DNA of 64,000 bases, taken from assembly GCA_027924585.1 (NCBI GenBank), contig BSBM01000865.1:2294001-2358000 (forward strand), in the 5' to 3' direction. Below, piece after piece: positions 44,771 through 54,195 of the stretch. The translations under genes were made by a program, and so were the position numbers. The stretch's first letter is position 1, and every line of letters starts with the position of its first letter. This stretch comes from Larix kaempferi (Eukaryota; Streptophyta; Pinopsida; Pinales; Pinaceae). Below the pieces are notes generated by a model. It worked only from the letters and a program-made list of their open reading frames with translations. It was not told the DNA's origin and did not search any database.

Positions 44771-45350
44771 GTTAGAAAAACAGGATCGCAGAGCAATAAC
44801 AATAAACAGAAATGCAAATATAATCACACATACACATTACAAGAGAGACACAGATATATCGTGGTTCACCCAACTTGGGCTACGTCCACACTGAATTTGC
44901 CAATCCTTATTATTATTACCGTCCAGCAAGGTGAAGGGATACAACCTGCAGCACAACCGCTGCACTTCCTCTTCTCTGTTTCACAGTCTACCTCCTGATC
45001 TCAAAGATATTTACAATGCATAAAACCTAATACATCATACCTAACCGTATTACAATGTCTTTATTTTATAAGGGAAATACAATGGGAAAATACCACGGTA
45101 TACCCAAAACCATGGGCCCGCAAAACAGCTGGCGAAAACAGGCCCAAAATTTTTCTTCAGGGGCGTTGCCCCCGGACCCCCCAGCCAGGGGGGACCATCC
45201 CCCCTGGAACCCCGTGGGGGGGCGATGCCCCCCACACCCCCCCGTTGGGGTGATTGTACAATCCACCTACATATCATATAAAACTGGGGTACAAACACGG
45301 CTGATACAATATCATCTATGAGACTAGAAGATCTGGCTCCACAACCAACA
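44771..45350 (-). repeat. Element K: solo LTR of the J copia family (580 bp)
   Basis: On the minus strand it reads TGTTGGTTGTGG...TTCTAACA, the same ends and 3' half as the J LTR at 8719-9241. It is flanked by a perfect 5-bp duplication, ATATA (44766-44770 and 45351-45355), with no internal element, which is the hallmark of LTR-LTR recombination. It is 57 bp longer than the J LTR, largely because of an expanded G/C-run region at about 45165-45250. Removing it restores ORF L. Confidence 0.93.
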
Positions 45351-45355
45351 ATATA

Positions 45356-45451
45356 AACCCCGATTGGAGCAAGGGAATTCCCCAAATATTTCTCAAGGAG
45401 CAATGGCGGGATGTGCTGCAGAGACACATAACCTGCGAAGCGAGGCGTTGA
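45356..45451 (+). pseudogene. ORF L, continuation after the solo LTR
   Basis: In frame with the part ending at 44770 once one ATATA copy and the LTR are removed: NPDWSKGIPQIFLKEQWRDV, then RHITCEARR and a TGA at 45449. The conserved 'DWSKGI' and 'ITCE' motifs fit the same family. Confidence 0.55.
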
Positions 45452-46319
45452 TGCCCGGAAATTCTCAGCACCAACAGTAGGGATTCTCCCCGGTAAATAA
45501 TCCCAATTAGATTACTCATCGTTTGGTGTGGGGAATCCTTCTGTTTAACGGTACGAATACCGTGAGTGTAATTGTTTAAGTTCTTTACCGTTTGCGGCCC
45601 GATCCACCGTTTATGTGATTTTAATTTTAAGTATGAGATGCAAGTGCCGAAATTAAATGCATATAATTGACAGGCAGAAACCACACTAGTGATGCGTAGG
45701 TTCTTACCTCTCGTCTTACCGCTCTTGCCTTATCAATTATCTATTCATATTCTAATTTAAACTAACTATCCTATCCCTACAAGGAGCAAATTTGAATTAA
45801 GAGTAATATACTGGAAATGTTAACATAAGTCTCACAGATAATTGTTTCAACACAATATTCACATTTACATCAAAAAGAATACCAAAGGTAGCTCTGGTAT
45901 GATTAAAACAATTTATTACTCAATTTACACATAAACATTTGCATAGAAAGTAAAATCATTCATCACCAATTAAGTAGTTCAATAAAGTTAGAACGAACTC
46001 ACAGTATGAGTTACGAATGCAAGAAGAAGTAGTTCCACATAAACATTCCACACATTCCAAAAAAAATCTATGTACAAGCTTTTCCCAACAAACAAATCCT
46101 TCTTATTAGCAGAAAAATAGTTCTCTTACAAAATGGTCCAACTTCTATTATGCTAGCAAAAGTCCTTACATCCTTATTATCCTCCTCTATTTATCTTACA
46201 AAAGAGTTTGTCCTCTAGTGACTCCTCGTTTACCCTAACCCTAGGAATTCCCATAATTTGTCATTTTGTGCTTACATCAGAAAATACAAAAAGATATTTA
46301 CAATTTATATTTATGTGGG
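45452..46319. other. Non-coding, AT-rich
   Basis: No gene seen. On the minus strand an AAGATAAATAGAGG TATA-like sequence lies near 46190. I found no repeat supporting an LTR here. Confidence 0.5.
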
Positions 46320-48808
46320 CCCAGCTAAACTAGAAAGGTATTCTTTCCACGCATTAGCCCCTTCAGCGATGAAATTAAGTCTGATAGGCTCCAATACTTG
46401 TAAGGAGACTTCATGATATGAAAACTGAGTCTCAATATGCTCCAACCCTGCTTCTGCAGCTTTGCAGCTATCATCCAACAAATATGCATGTATAGATGCT
46501 TGTCCTACAAAGTGGTGGATGACTTCTTCAGTGAGAGTCCAATTTTATGATGTAGTCTAATTCTCACTGCAACCCATTCTGCAGCTATTCTATGCGTAGG
46601 TATTTTGAAGGAAGCTCGTTCATCTTTGGGAGCAGAGAGAGATGACATTTCTCATGAACCTGCTGGATTTTCTCGTAAAAATCCTGACACTTTTGGATAG
46701 TCTTCGGAATGTCATTATTTAGTTTCCTAGCATCCTTCCTGCAAAATTCCAAAATTTCCATTTCCGACTCCAAGTCTGTTGTTGTCTTCAGAGGCAAATT
46801 ATCAGGGTATTCTGAGTTAACCTCTCTCTAGTCCATTTGGCTCTTAACCTTATCTACAGTATCCAACAACCTTTTCCTAAATGCCAGTGACTCCACAACT
46901 ATCGCCTTCATTATCACCATCAACAGCTTCATCTTGTAGATTTCATCTGTGAGAATTTCTTGGGAGTGATATATTTGTTCCTGAATCTTGCATGCTTGGT
47001 CACAAAATGAAGTTATGTCTTTCTTCCTCTTATCTTCCAACTCTAGTTGCTCTGCCAAAGATCCCTTCTCTTTAACCAAATCTTCCATCTGAGCTTTCAA
47101 TTCTTCAACCTGTTGGTTTGCAGCTGACTCTCTTGACTCCAATTGAGTGATTCAAGATTCAAAGTCACTCCCTTCTCCTTCCATAATCATTAACTACACA
47201 GTTAATGCCTCCTTTTCTACGTCCAAATTCTGGTATTCATTCAGTAACCTTTTCTTCTTGGAAAGAATGGAATCACGTTTCCTTTTCAGTTCTATCCCTT
47301 CTCCTCACATTTTCACCAAATTATCTTTCAATTTGAGCATCTTCTCTTTATTTCGCTCCACGTCACTCATCAATTTGTCAACATTATCTGCACTTGCTTT
47401 CCCAGCAGCTATGTTGATAGATTCCATGAACTTAGGGTCCCAGTGGGTACCCTCCATGATTGTGTTCTCCTGAATAGTAAGAACATCAGCTTGGGTTGTC
47501 AATTTCAGTCTCTTTTTTTATCTCCTTGTGATGCTCTTTCTTTTTGAATAAAAAAAGATTGTGTCCAATATGGCCACAGTATGCTGCTTCGATGGGATGA
47601 ATGGGGTGAGTCCGATCTCATGAAATGGGAGGTGACCTCCGATGAGTGTCACACTAGATACCTCAGGTGGGACTATGTCCATATTCTGCACACTTGGGCT
47701 TCCCTATTCCACAGCTTTCTCCTTCCTTTTGCTCTTGTTGTTATGCTGCTTCTTTTACTTCTTCTTCCTCTTTTCTTTTTAATTCCTCAGTAGCCTCCCT
47801 TTCTTGCCTCTCAGCCTCTTCCTTCTGATTTCTCTTCAATTCTTCCACTCTTATTCTGTCTGCTCGTTCCCTTTGTAGCCTTTATGCTTCCTCTTTGAAA
47901 TTCCTCTCTGCTTCCTCTACATGTAGTCTTGTAGATTCTTCTCGTTGCCTCTATAATTCTGCCACCTTGGTAGTGATGGTAGTAGTACTGGAACTACCCC
48001 CTCTCTTGGGAAGAAATCATTTGTTTAGCTCGGTCATGTTGCTTTCCCTCCGATACACTTCTTCGTCCTTGTCAAAGTGATTGGCATATTCGCAATGTAT
48101 TTTGATTGATGCTCAATACTCGGAAACCCTGCCTTGGCTATCATTTCTTGCAAAACTCTTTTCGCCAAAATGAAATGCTTCTAAAGATTGAACGAAAGCT
48201 TCAACATTTTTAACCTTCGAGAACTTGTATGTCCCGATACAAAAAGGAAAAGGTGGGAATGAAGCTTTCTTTTGATCATGAAGGATCCTGCCAATCCCAT
48301 TAATGAAAACTTGGCTTAGTGCTTCCTTGTGGAGTCTGGACCACAAAATAGGTTGCATATTTGGGAAAAAGGGATGGAGCTCGGGAACCTCCATACATTC
48401 TAATGTATGTTCCCTCTTGTGAGAAGTACTAGTCCCCATATTAATTTATAACTGCAATTTCATTTTCAGAATAACAGTTTGGTTCCTCATGGAAGTTTAT
48501 AAAGTAGAGAGGCATGATGAACCCTTCACATATGATCTTATAATGAATTGCATATCTATGGACCCACAGGATCTGATAAGCCACGTAGATTGGAGATTCA
48601 TCTCCATTCCATATGCACCCTAACTTAGGAAATGTGTGCCTAGCTAATATGCAATCTATGAGGTATGAAGACATGTAGAATTCTACCTTCTTTTGGGTTA
48701 AACCTCCTTGTGCAACTTCTATTGATGATGACATGTTGTCCGAGATGATGTCTTCCCAATTAAAAACTGTGCCATGGAAGGCTATGTAGTAAATTAGAGG
48801 TACTCAAT
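46320..48808 (-). pseudogene. Gene G, central and C-terminal part (unnamed large protein family)
   Basis: Continues in frame from 53590 after removal of element D. Blocks in order on the minus strand: VPLIYYIAFHG and MSSYLIDCILARHTFPKLG (48780-48560), GTYIRMYGGSRAPSL (about 48470-48420), and PFCIGTYKFSKVKNVEAFVQ to HFGEKSFARNDSQG (48260-48130). A highly charged Glu/Lys/Arg helix follows at about 47960-47700 (EELKRNQKEEAERQEREATE). Long coiled coils lie at 47500-46830 (EELKAQMEDLVKEKGSLAEQ), and a helical C-terminus ends AEGANAWKEYLSSLAGPT near 46320. Several stops and frameshifts are present. Whole protein about 1,000 codons. Unnamed; similar layout to ORFs H and I. Confidence 0.6.
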
Positions 48809-49642
48809 TGATCCAGGAGGATAATCTCAGTCGAAGCTTGAAGAAGGTATCCATTTCTGTTACAGTTGATCAGCTATTGAAGAGCTCTCAAGCAACTGTC
48901 AAAAAAAACTTAAACGAAGACAAATGGATCCTGCATGCACAAACGACTTCAGGTTGAAGTTTCGACGACAAGCAGAATTCTTATGACAATTTGTACCTAA
49001 AATGACTTTTATGGACAAAAGATGTAATAGGGGTTTGCACATTAATTTCCCATGTTTTTATTATTAAAATGGGAATTAAGAGGTGAGAATCCACCTCATG
49101 GATTGGTTTCCTAAACCTAAGGGAGGTGGATCCCCCACATACCCTTAGAGGTGTCTCCTGATCCTACTTTATGGGATCATAGGAGAGATTTGGGGTGATG
49201 ACTAATCACTCATGAGAAAGCCTATAAAAGCTTCTCATTTGGAGAGTGAAGGTAAGCTTTTGCTTGAGAGAGAGAGTTTGGTGTAAACTTTCTTTGTCTT
49301 GGAGAGATTGAGCAAGGGGGTCTTGCTTGTTGCCATTTCATATGAGAGCCTTGATGAGGCTGGGAGATTGTGCCATGTGAAATGAGAATTCTATCCATAC
49401 TATGCTAATAAAGTGGCTCAAAGTTTTGTTGATCCCAGAGATGTAGCCAGGGGGTCTCGTGAACTTCGTTACCATATTGGTTGTCTCATTCGTTTATGTG
49501 GATTTATGTTTCTTCTTGTTTCTGATTAAGGCAAGCTTACATATGCAAATGCTCAAATACATATGCAAACATTTGGTCAGTAAAGATCTTAGTTGAAATT
49601 TTTTTTTTATGCGAGTAAGTACTCCTTAAAATTTTCGGATCA
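48809..49642 (+). repeat. 5' LTR of element D
   Basis: 834 bp, TGATCC...GGATCA. TATA box CTATAAAAG at about 49222-49230. Confidence 0.93.
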
Positions 49643-49644
49643 AG

Positions 49645-49656
49645 TGGTATCAGAGC
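49645..49656 (+). promoter_or_regulatory. Primer-binding site of element D
   Basis: TGGTATCAGAGC, a perfect 12-base complement to the 3' end of plant initiator tRNA-Met, two bases inside the LTR. Confidence 0.93.
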
Positions 49657-49691
49657 AAGGCTAACTATTTTTGCATATTGTAAGTTTGACA

Positions 49692-50799
49692 ATGGGCAAA
49701 GCAAAGAAGCAAGCATGGTTACGTGAGCTTGAAGAGATCAATAGTGGAAACAAGAGGAGAATGTTGAGCTCAGAAGACTGCTAGCAGCTTCCGAAGAAGA
49801 GAAGCAAAGGCTAGAGCAGTTGTTGTAGGAGCGAAAAGAAGAGCAAGTTGGAGAAAGCTCTTATGTAAACAGTCCTCTTAAGACGGAAAATGAGGAAATT
49901 TGCTCATTTTGTCCACATTCGGAAGATGAGGTAAGCAATCATTGTTCAATTCCAAATTCTTCGTTTCATAATGGTTTAGGATCTTTCGAGAAACATACTA
50001 GAGGAATTGGAACTAGATTATTGTTGAAAATGGGTTATGAAGGAAAGGGCTTGGGAATACATGGTCAAGGAATCACAAAACCCATCGAGGTGGAAGAACG
50101 ACCTCGACTCCAAGGATTGGGTTATCATGAAGAAACATCATGCGAAAGTCATTGGGTGACTTGATCTTATTGTCGAAAAAGAGGACATGATGAAGCACAC
50201 TGTTGGGATCTAAATCCGGAATTGAAGCCAAAATGGTTTCAGATTCGGGAAGGCAAAAAGAAGGTGTTTGTAGATAGTGATTCAAAATCTGAAAGTGAAT
50301 CAACTAAGGAGTCTCCATCGAAGCATCAATCTTCAAGGTATGATTCCAATTATTCAAACAAGTGTTCTGATTTTCATGATCGTAAAAAGATAGCAATATT
50401 TTGTACTTTTTGTGGCAAAGAAAACCATTGTGTTTCACAGTGTTGGAAACAGAAAGTTATTGCAAAAGAGCTTCGGCAAAACGTAGTAAGCCTCAACAAA
50501 ATGATGCTGCTCTTCGGCTGAAGAAAAAGAAAGTTGAAGAAGTGTAGCATAAGCATAATTTCTGCACGCATTGTAATTTGAGCGGGCATAGAGAGGAGAA
50601 GTGCTGGAAACTCCACCCACAGCTGCGTTTTAATTCAGTTCAGAAACCTGTGCAAAAATCTATGCAGAATGGAGCTGTAAAAGAAGCAGAGGAACATGCA
50701 ATTTGTATATCTGAACCAGATGTTGAGGAAAAACAACAACATAAGGAAAATCCACTAGAATGGCTCAGTAAGAAGTGGATGGCATTTTTGCAAAATTGA
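49692..50799 (+). pseudogene. Element D protein: coiled coil, G-patch, three CCHC zinc knuckles
   Basis: Begins MGKAKKQAWLRELEEINSGN at 49692. After one shift near 49755 a single frame runs to 50521, broken by a TAG near 49827 and a TGA at 50162. It shows a Glu/Leu-rich helix and a Cys/His cluster (ICSFCPHSEDE). A G-patch follows at 50000-50125: GIGTRLLLKMGYEGKGLGI, then GQGITKPIEV and GLGY. Knuckle 1 lies at 50162-50203, with its first Cys codon now TGA, and knuckle 2 (CTFCGKENHCVSQC) at 50402-50443. A further shift near 50490 leads to knuckle 3 (CTHCNLSGHREEKC) at 50563-50604 and an acidic tail ending ENPLEWLSKKWMAFLQN. G-patch domains bind RNA or activate DEAH helicases in cells and occur in some retroviral proteases. 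CCHC knuckles are typical of nucleocapsids. It most likely acts as a gag/nucleocapsid-like RNA-binding protein. Confidence 0.8.
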
Positions 50800-50918
50800 G
50801 TTTTGTTTTTCATTTTTATGGAAAACATGAATAAATCTGCACACAATCTGATGTGTATTTTTTTTTTTCTGTCCGGCATTAAAAAGTATGATATTGATTC
50901 AGATTTTGAAAAATAAAA

Positions 50919-51152
50919 ATGGAGAGGCCGATCTCGTTAGTCTGTGATGTAAAAAACAGTCTAAAAAAATGTGAAATTGCACATGTCATATTTCAACAAA
51001 ATATGCTCGATTTCATTTCTGAATTTTACAATTCTATTGATGAAGTTCACATTATTTTGTATGATAGCCACGATCTGTCTGATCTGAATTTTGTTGCTAC
51101 GTTGCTGCAATTGTTTCACCGGTCATTGTTTCCGGTGTTGAGCAATGTCTGA
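50919..51152 (+). CDS. Small ORF of element D, unknown
   Basis: 77 codons starting MERPISLVCDVKNSLKKCEI at an ATG near 50921 and ending LFHRSLFPVLSNV. Hydrophobic/helical, with no recognised motif. It is uninterrupted and has the same strand as the element, about 120 bp after the zinc-knuckle protein. It could be the N-terminus of a longer decayed protein. Confidence 0.3.
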   Translation: MERPISLVCDVKNSLKKCEIAHVIFQQNMLDFISEFYNSIDEVHIILYDSHDLSDLNFVATLLQLFHRSLFPVLSNV

Positions 51153-51429
51153 ATCTGATGTTGTGTGGAAGTTCTATTGGACAGAGGCATGCCTGGAAAT
51201 CACACATTCCACGTATGCAAGAGAAGTTTATAAGTGCAGGAAGATGAAAAGTGACCTGTTGGAGGCTCCGAATTCAAGAATTGTACGTGATCGATTGTTA
51301 GCTATGTGGAATTCCGGCTGAATTCTGAAGAGAAATAGCTCTGGTTGTGAAGCGATGAAAATTACGAGTAATTGATTCTGCACAAACGCACCCATGTTGA
51401 AGGAGCAGAGAGACGATGGATCTTAGGGT

Positions 51430-52045
51430 GATAGTTATCACCAAAATTGTGCCACCGGCATTACTGAATCACCGTAAAAAGAAAGGAGATCCATGCATTG
51501 ACGTCGTGGCAGTATCGGCACACTAGGATTCGCCATTATGCTGCAAATGGGAAATGGCCCCGACAATGAATTTCTCTGCATACTGATGGAAATCAAGGCA
51601 TTCAGCTTGTTGAAACCCATCAACAGTATCCCTGAATGATTGATCTCCATAACCGTTTCGCTGCTCGAACTGGAAATATCCTCCGGAAATTCGATATTGA
51701 GTTCTAGAATGGTGGGTTGAATAACAACCAAACGAAGAAAGGGCAGTAAACTGAAGAGTGAAATCCTCTCGACCATAGATACCTTCATTATGGTATGAAG
51801 AAACGTGTCTGTCGTTATCCAAGAGAATGCTATAATTTCCATGTGGACAGATAAGCTTACTCTATGGTTTTCAGTTAGTGCAGCTATCAGCGGTGGCATA
51901 GGATTGGCGATTCTAAATGGCGGTGATATCAACGGTGGGCCTCTGTAGAAGACTGCATGTGGACCAAGCATCAAATCCGTCGTGAACAAATCCAGACCAG
52001 TAGAGATCGCGGTTGCATGGAGTATAACAATGTTTGATTGCATGA
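51430..52045 (-). other. Antisense open frames inside element D
   Basis: A 201-codon frame (51438-52043) and an overlapping 99-codon frame (51523-51822) are open on the minus strand. The second (HVSSYHNEGIYGREDF, YRISGGYFQFEQRNGYGDQS) has a more protein-like composition. Neither has a recognisable domain. Whether this is a captured host fragment, an antisense gene or chance is open. Confidence 0.25.
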
Positions 52046-52068
52046 AAGTTTGACAGCGTACAGGTCAA

Positions 52069-52288
52069 ATGTTCTGAAGCTGATGTGGAGGTCAAAGACA
52101 ACTCGATATCTTCTGGTGATGATGCTGCTGTGCGAGCGATTGTGCAATGTCGCAGAAGGAATCCTAGGTTTCCCAACTATTTTCCTTGGCCGAGCACAAG
52201 TCATGTTTATCCACCGATTCCACAAGCCGAGGACCCACGCTTGGAAGAGAAGATTAAACATTGGTTAATTACTCATAATCGCTTTTAA
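52069..52288 (+). CDS. Terminal ORF fragment of element D, unknown
   Basis: Frame beginning after GCGTACAG at about 52068, which looks like a splice acceptor: CSEADVEVKDNSISSGDDAA, then RNPRFPNYFPWPSTSHVYPP and RLEEKIKHWLITHNRF before TAA. No ATG at the start. Composition is protein-like. Possibly a second exon of an element-D product. Confidence 0.3.
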
Positions 52289-52740
52289 GACTATAGTTTA
52301 TGCCAACCTCAATTTCGGTATATTAAACAATATCGAGATTCTCGAATCGTAGGTTTTGTTGTACATGCCATTATGGGTTCATATTATAGTTTTCATTAAA
52401 CTATTGAAACATTTTTGTAATGGCATGTTGCCTTTGAAAATTTGATGTTGACATATTGTAAAGGCTTTGTAGCCACTCCTAGAGATTCGAAGAGTGAGAG
52501 GCATTTTTATTTTTTATGCCTAAGGCCTTGTTGAGACATTGTAAATGGCCTTGTATCCACTATTGAGTGGAAGGTGAAGGTGTCATGTTTAAAGCCTTAA
52601 TTTGTAATTAAAGGCATCTTTGTAATTTGGGTGCATGATCAGCGGTGCCCGACACCCTCAAAACGGATCAAAAAAATGCAAACATCAGCCCAAGCAAGCT
52701 AAAGACAACCTTAAAGAAGATGAAGAAGATTCTTCTACAA
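52289..52740 (+). other. 3' untranslated region of element D
   Basis: No gene. Two related short stretches, TTGTAAAGGCTTTGTAGCCACT (near 52455) and TTGTAAATGGCCTTGTATCCACT (near 52538), suggest a diverged duplication. Confidence 0.5.
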
Positions 52741-52755
52741 TTTGAAGGGGAGATT
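52741..52755 (+). promoter_or_regulatory. Polypurine tract of element D
   Basis: TTTGAAGGGGAGATT directly before the 3' LTR; GAAGGGGAGA is the likely plus-strand primer. Confidence 0.8.
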
Positions 52756-53589
52756 TGATCCAAGAGGATAATCTCATTCGAAGCTTGAAGAAGGTATCCA
52801 TTTCTGTTACAGTTGATCAGCTATTGAAGAGCTCTCAGGAAGCTGTCAAAAACAACTTAAACGAAGACAAATGGATCTTGCATGCACAAATGACTTCAGG
52901 TTGAAGTTTCGACGACAAGCAGAATTCTTATGACAATTTGTACCTAAAATTATTTTTATGGACAAAAGATGTAATAGGGGTTTGCACATTAATTTCCCAT
53001 GTTTTTATTATTTAAATGGGAATTAAGAGGTGAGAATCCACCTCATGGATTGGTTTCCTAAACCTAAGGGAGGTGGATCCTCCACATACTCTTAGAGGTG
53101 TCTCCTGATCCTACTTTATGGGATCATGGGAGAGATTTGGGGTGATGACTAATCACTCATGAGAAAGCCTATAAAAGCTTCTCATTTGGAGAGTGAAGGC
53201 AAGCTTTTGCTTGAGAGAGAGAGTTTGGTGTAAAATTTCTTTGTCTTGGAGAGATTGAGCAAGGGGGTCTTGCTTGTTTCCATTTCATATGAGAGCCTTG
53301 ATGAGGCTGGGAGATTGTGCCATGTGAAATGAGAATTCTGTCCATACTATGCTGATAAAGCGGCTCAAAGTTTTGTTGAGCCCGGAGACGTAGCCAGGGG
53401 GTCTGGTGAACTCCGTTACCATATTGGTTGTCTCATTCGTTTATGTAGATTTATGTTTCTTCTTGTTTCTAATTAAGGCAAGCTTACATATGCAAATGCT
53501 CAAATACATATGCAAACATTTGGTTAGTAAAGATCTTAGTTGAAAGTTTTTTTTTATGCGAGTAAGTACTCCTTAAAATTTTCGGATCA
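52756..53589 (+). repeat. 3' LTR of element D
   Basis: 834 bp, matching 48809-49642. TATA box CTATAAAAG near 53169. The next bases on the plus strand are CCAAT, the target copy. Confidence 0.93.
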
Positions 53590-54195
53590 CCAATATAGCT
53601 TGTAGATAGTTCCATCTGCCTTACGGAAAATTTTGCTTAGCATCAGAGCTATAATTTTGAAAGGGGTCCTCAAGTTTTGACACTCATAATCTCCACTCGC
53701 TTTCTGTCTCAACTGCCTCCCTAATACTATCATTTTCTTAGCATATTCAAAGTGGTCCATGTTTAAACCTTTGATCCAGTCTTCAATTAACATGGCCTGG
53801 GCTTGTGGTAGCTTATATGCCACTGCTATATGATCTGGATGGAATGAGGAAAACGCTTCTCCTTTGGACTCAAAAATTATTCTTGATGTGGAATCAGTTT
53901 GTGCCAGGATCCATTCAATGACCTCTGAACATGGAAAAAGTTATGGGCGTGTAGCCGCTTTGGTGATGCCCGATATTTTGATATTTTGATACAATATCAT
54001 TTCTTTGAGAGATGCATCAGGGATATCCGGGTTCCGGATCATCTGATACAATTCCCCCCATTTGAATTCAAGGAAAAGTCATGTTACTGCTTTTGTATCT
54101 TCAAACATGGTTTCTATCTTTGTGTCTAATATAATATCCACGTCTGATTCTGATTCGGTTACTTTATATTTCTTCTTGGCACCCTTCTTAGGCAT
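53590..54195 (-). pseudogene. Gene G, N-terminal part
   Basis: Starts at an ATG at 54195 with a very basic N-terminus (MPKKGAKKKYKV), then LDTKIETMFEDTKAVT. In-frame stops near 54080 and 53938 interrupt the frame. Recognisable stretches are FKWGELYQMIRNPDIPDASL, FPCSEVIEWILAQTDSTSR, HPDHIAVAYKLPQAQAML and KIIALMLSKIFRKADGTIYK. The frame reaches the D insertion at 53590 and continues at 48808 with VPLIYY once the element and one target copy are removed. The stretch 53587-53823 is fully open. Unnamed family; the MP[PK]K start is shared with ORF H. Confidence 0.6.

Larger units (their letters stand above)
48809..53589 (+). mobile_element. Element D: 4.8-kb non-autonomous LTR retrotransposon encoding a G-patch/zinc-knuckle protein
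   Basis: Two LTRs of 834 bp each (48809-49642 and 52756-53589) start TGATCC and end GGATCA and differ at about 29 positions by hand count (3.5 %). A perfect tRNA-Met primer site follows the first LTR, and a polypurine tract precedes the second. The target duplication is TCAAT/CCAAT, one mismatch; the host reading frame of gene G shows that CCAAT is the original. The 3.1-kb interior has no protease, RT, RNase H or integrase. It does encode a protein with coiled coil, G-patch and three CCHC knuckles, plus a second small ORF. It would need enzymes from another element. Confidence 0.93.
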
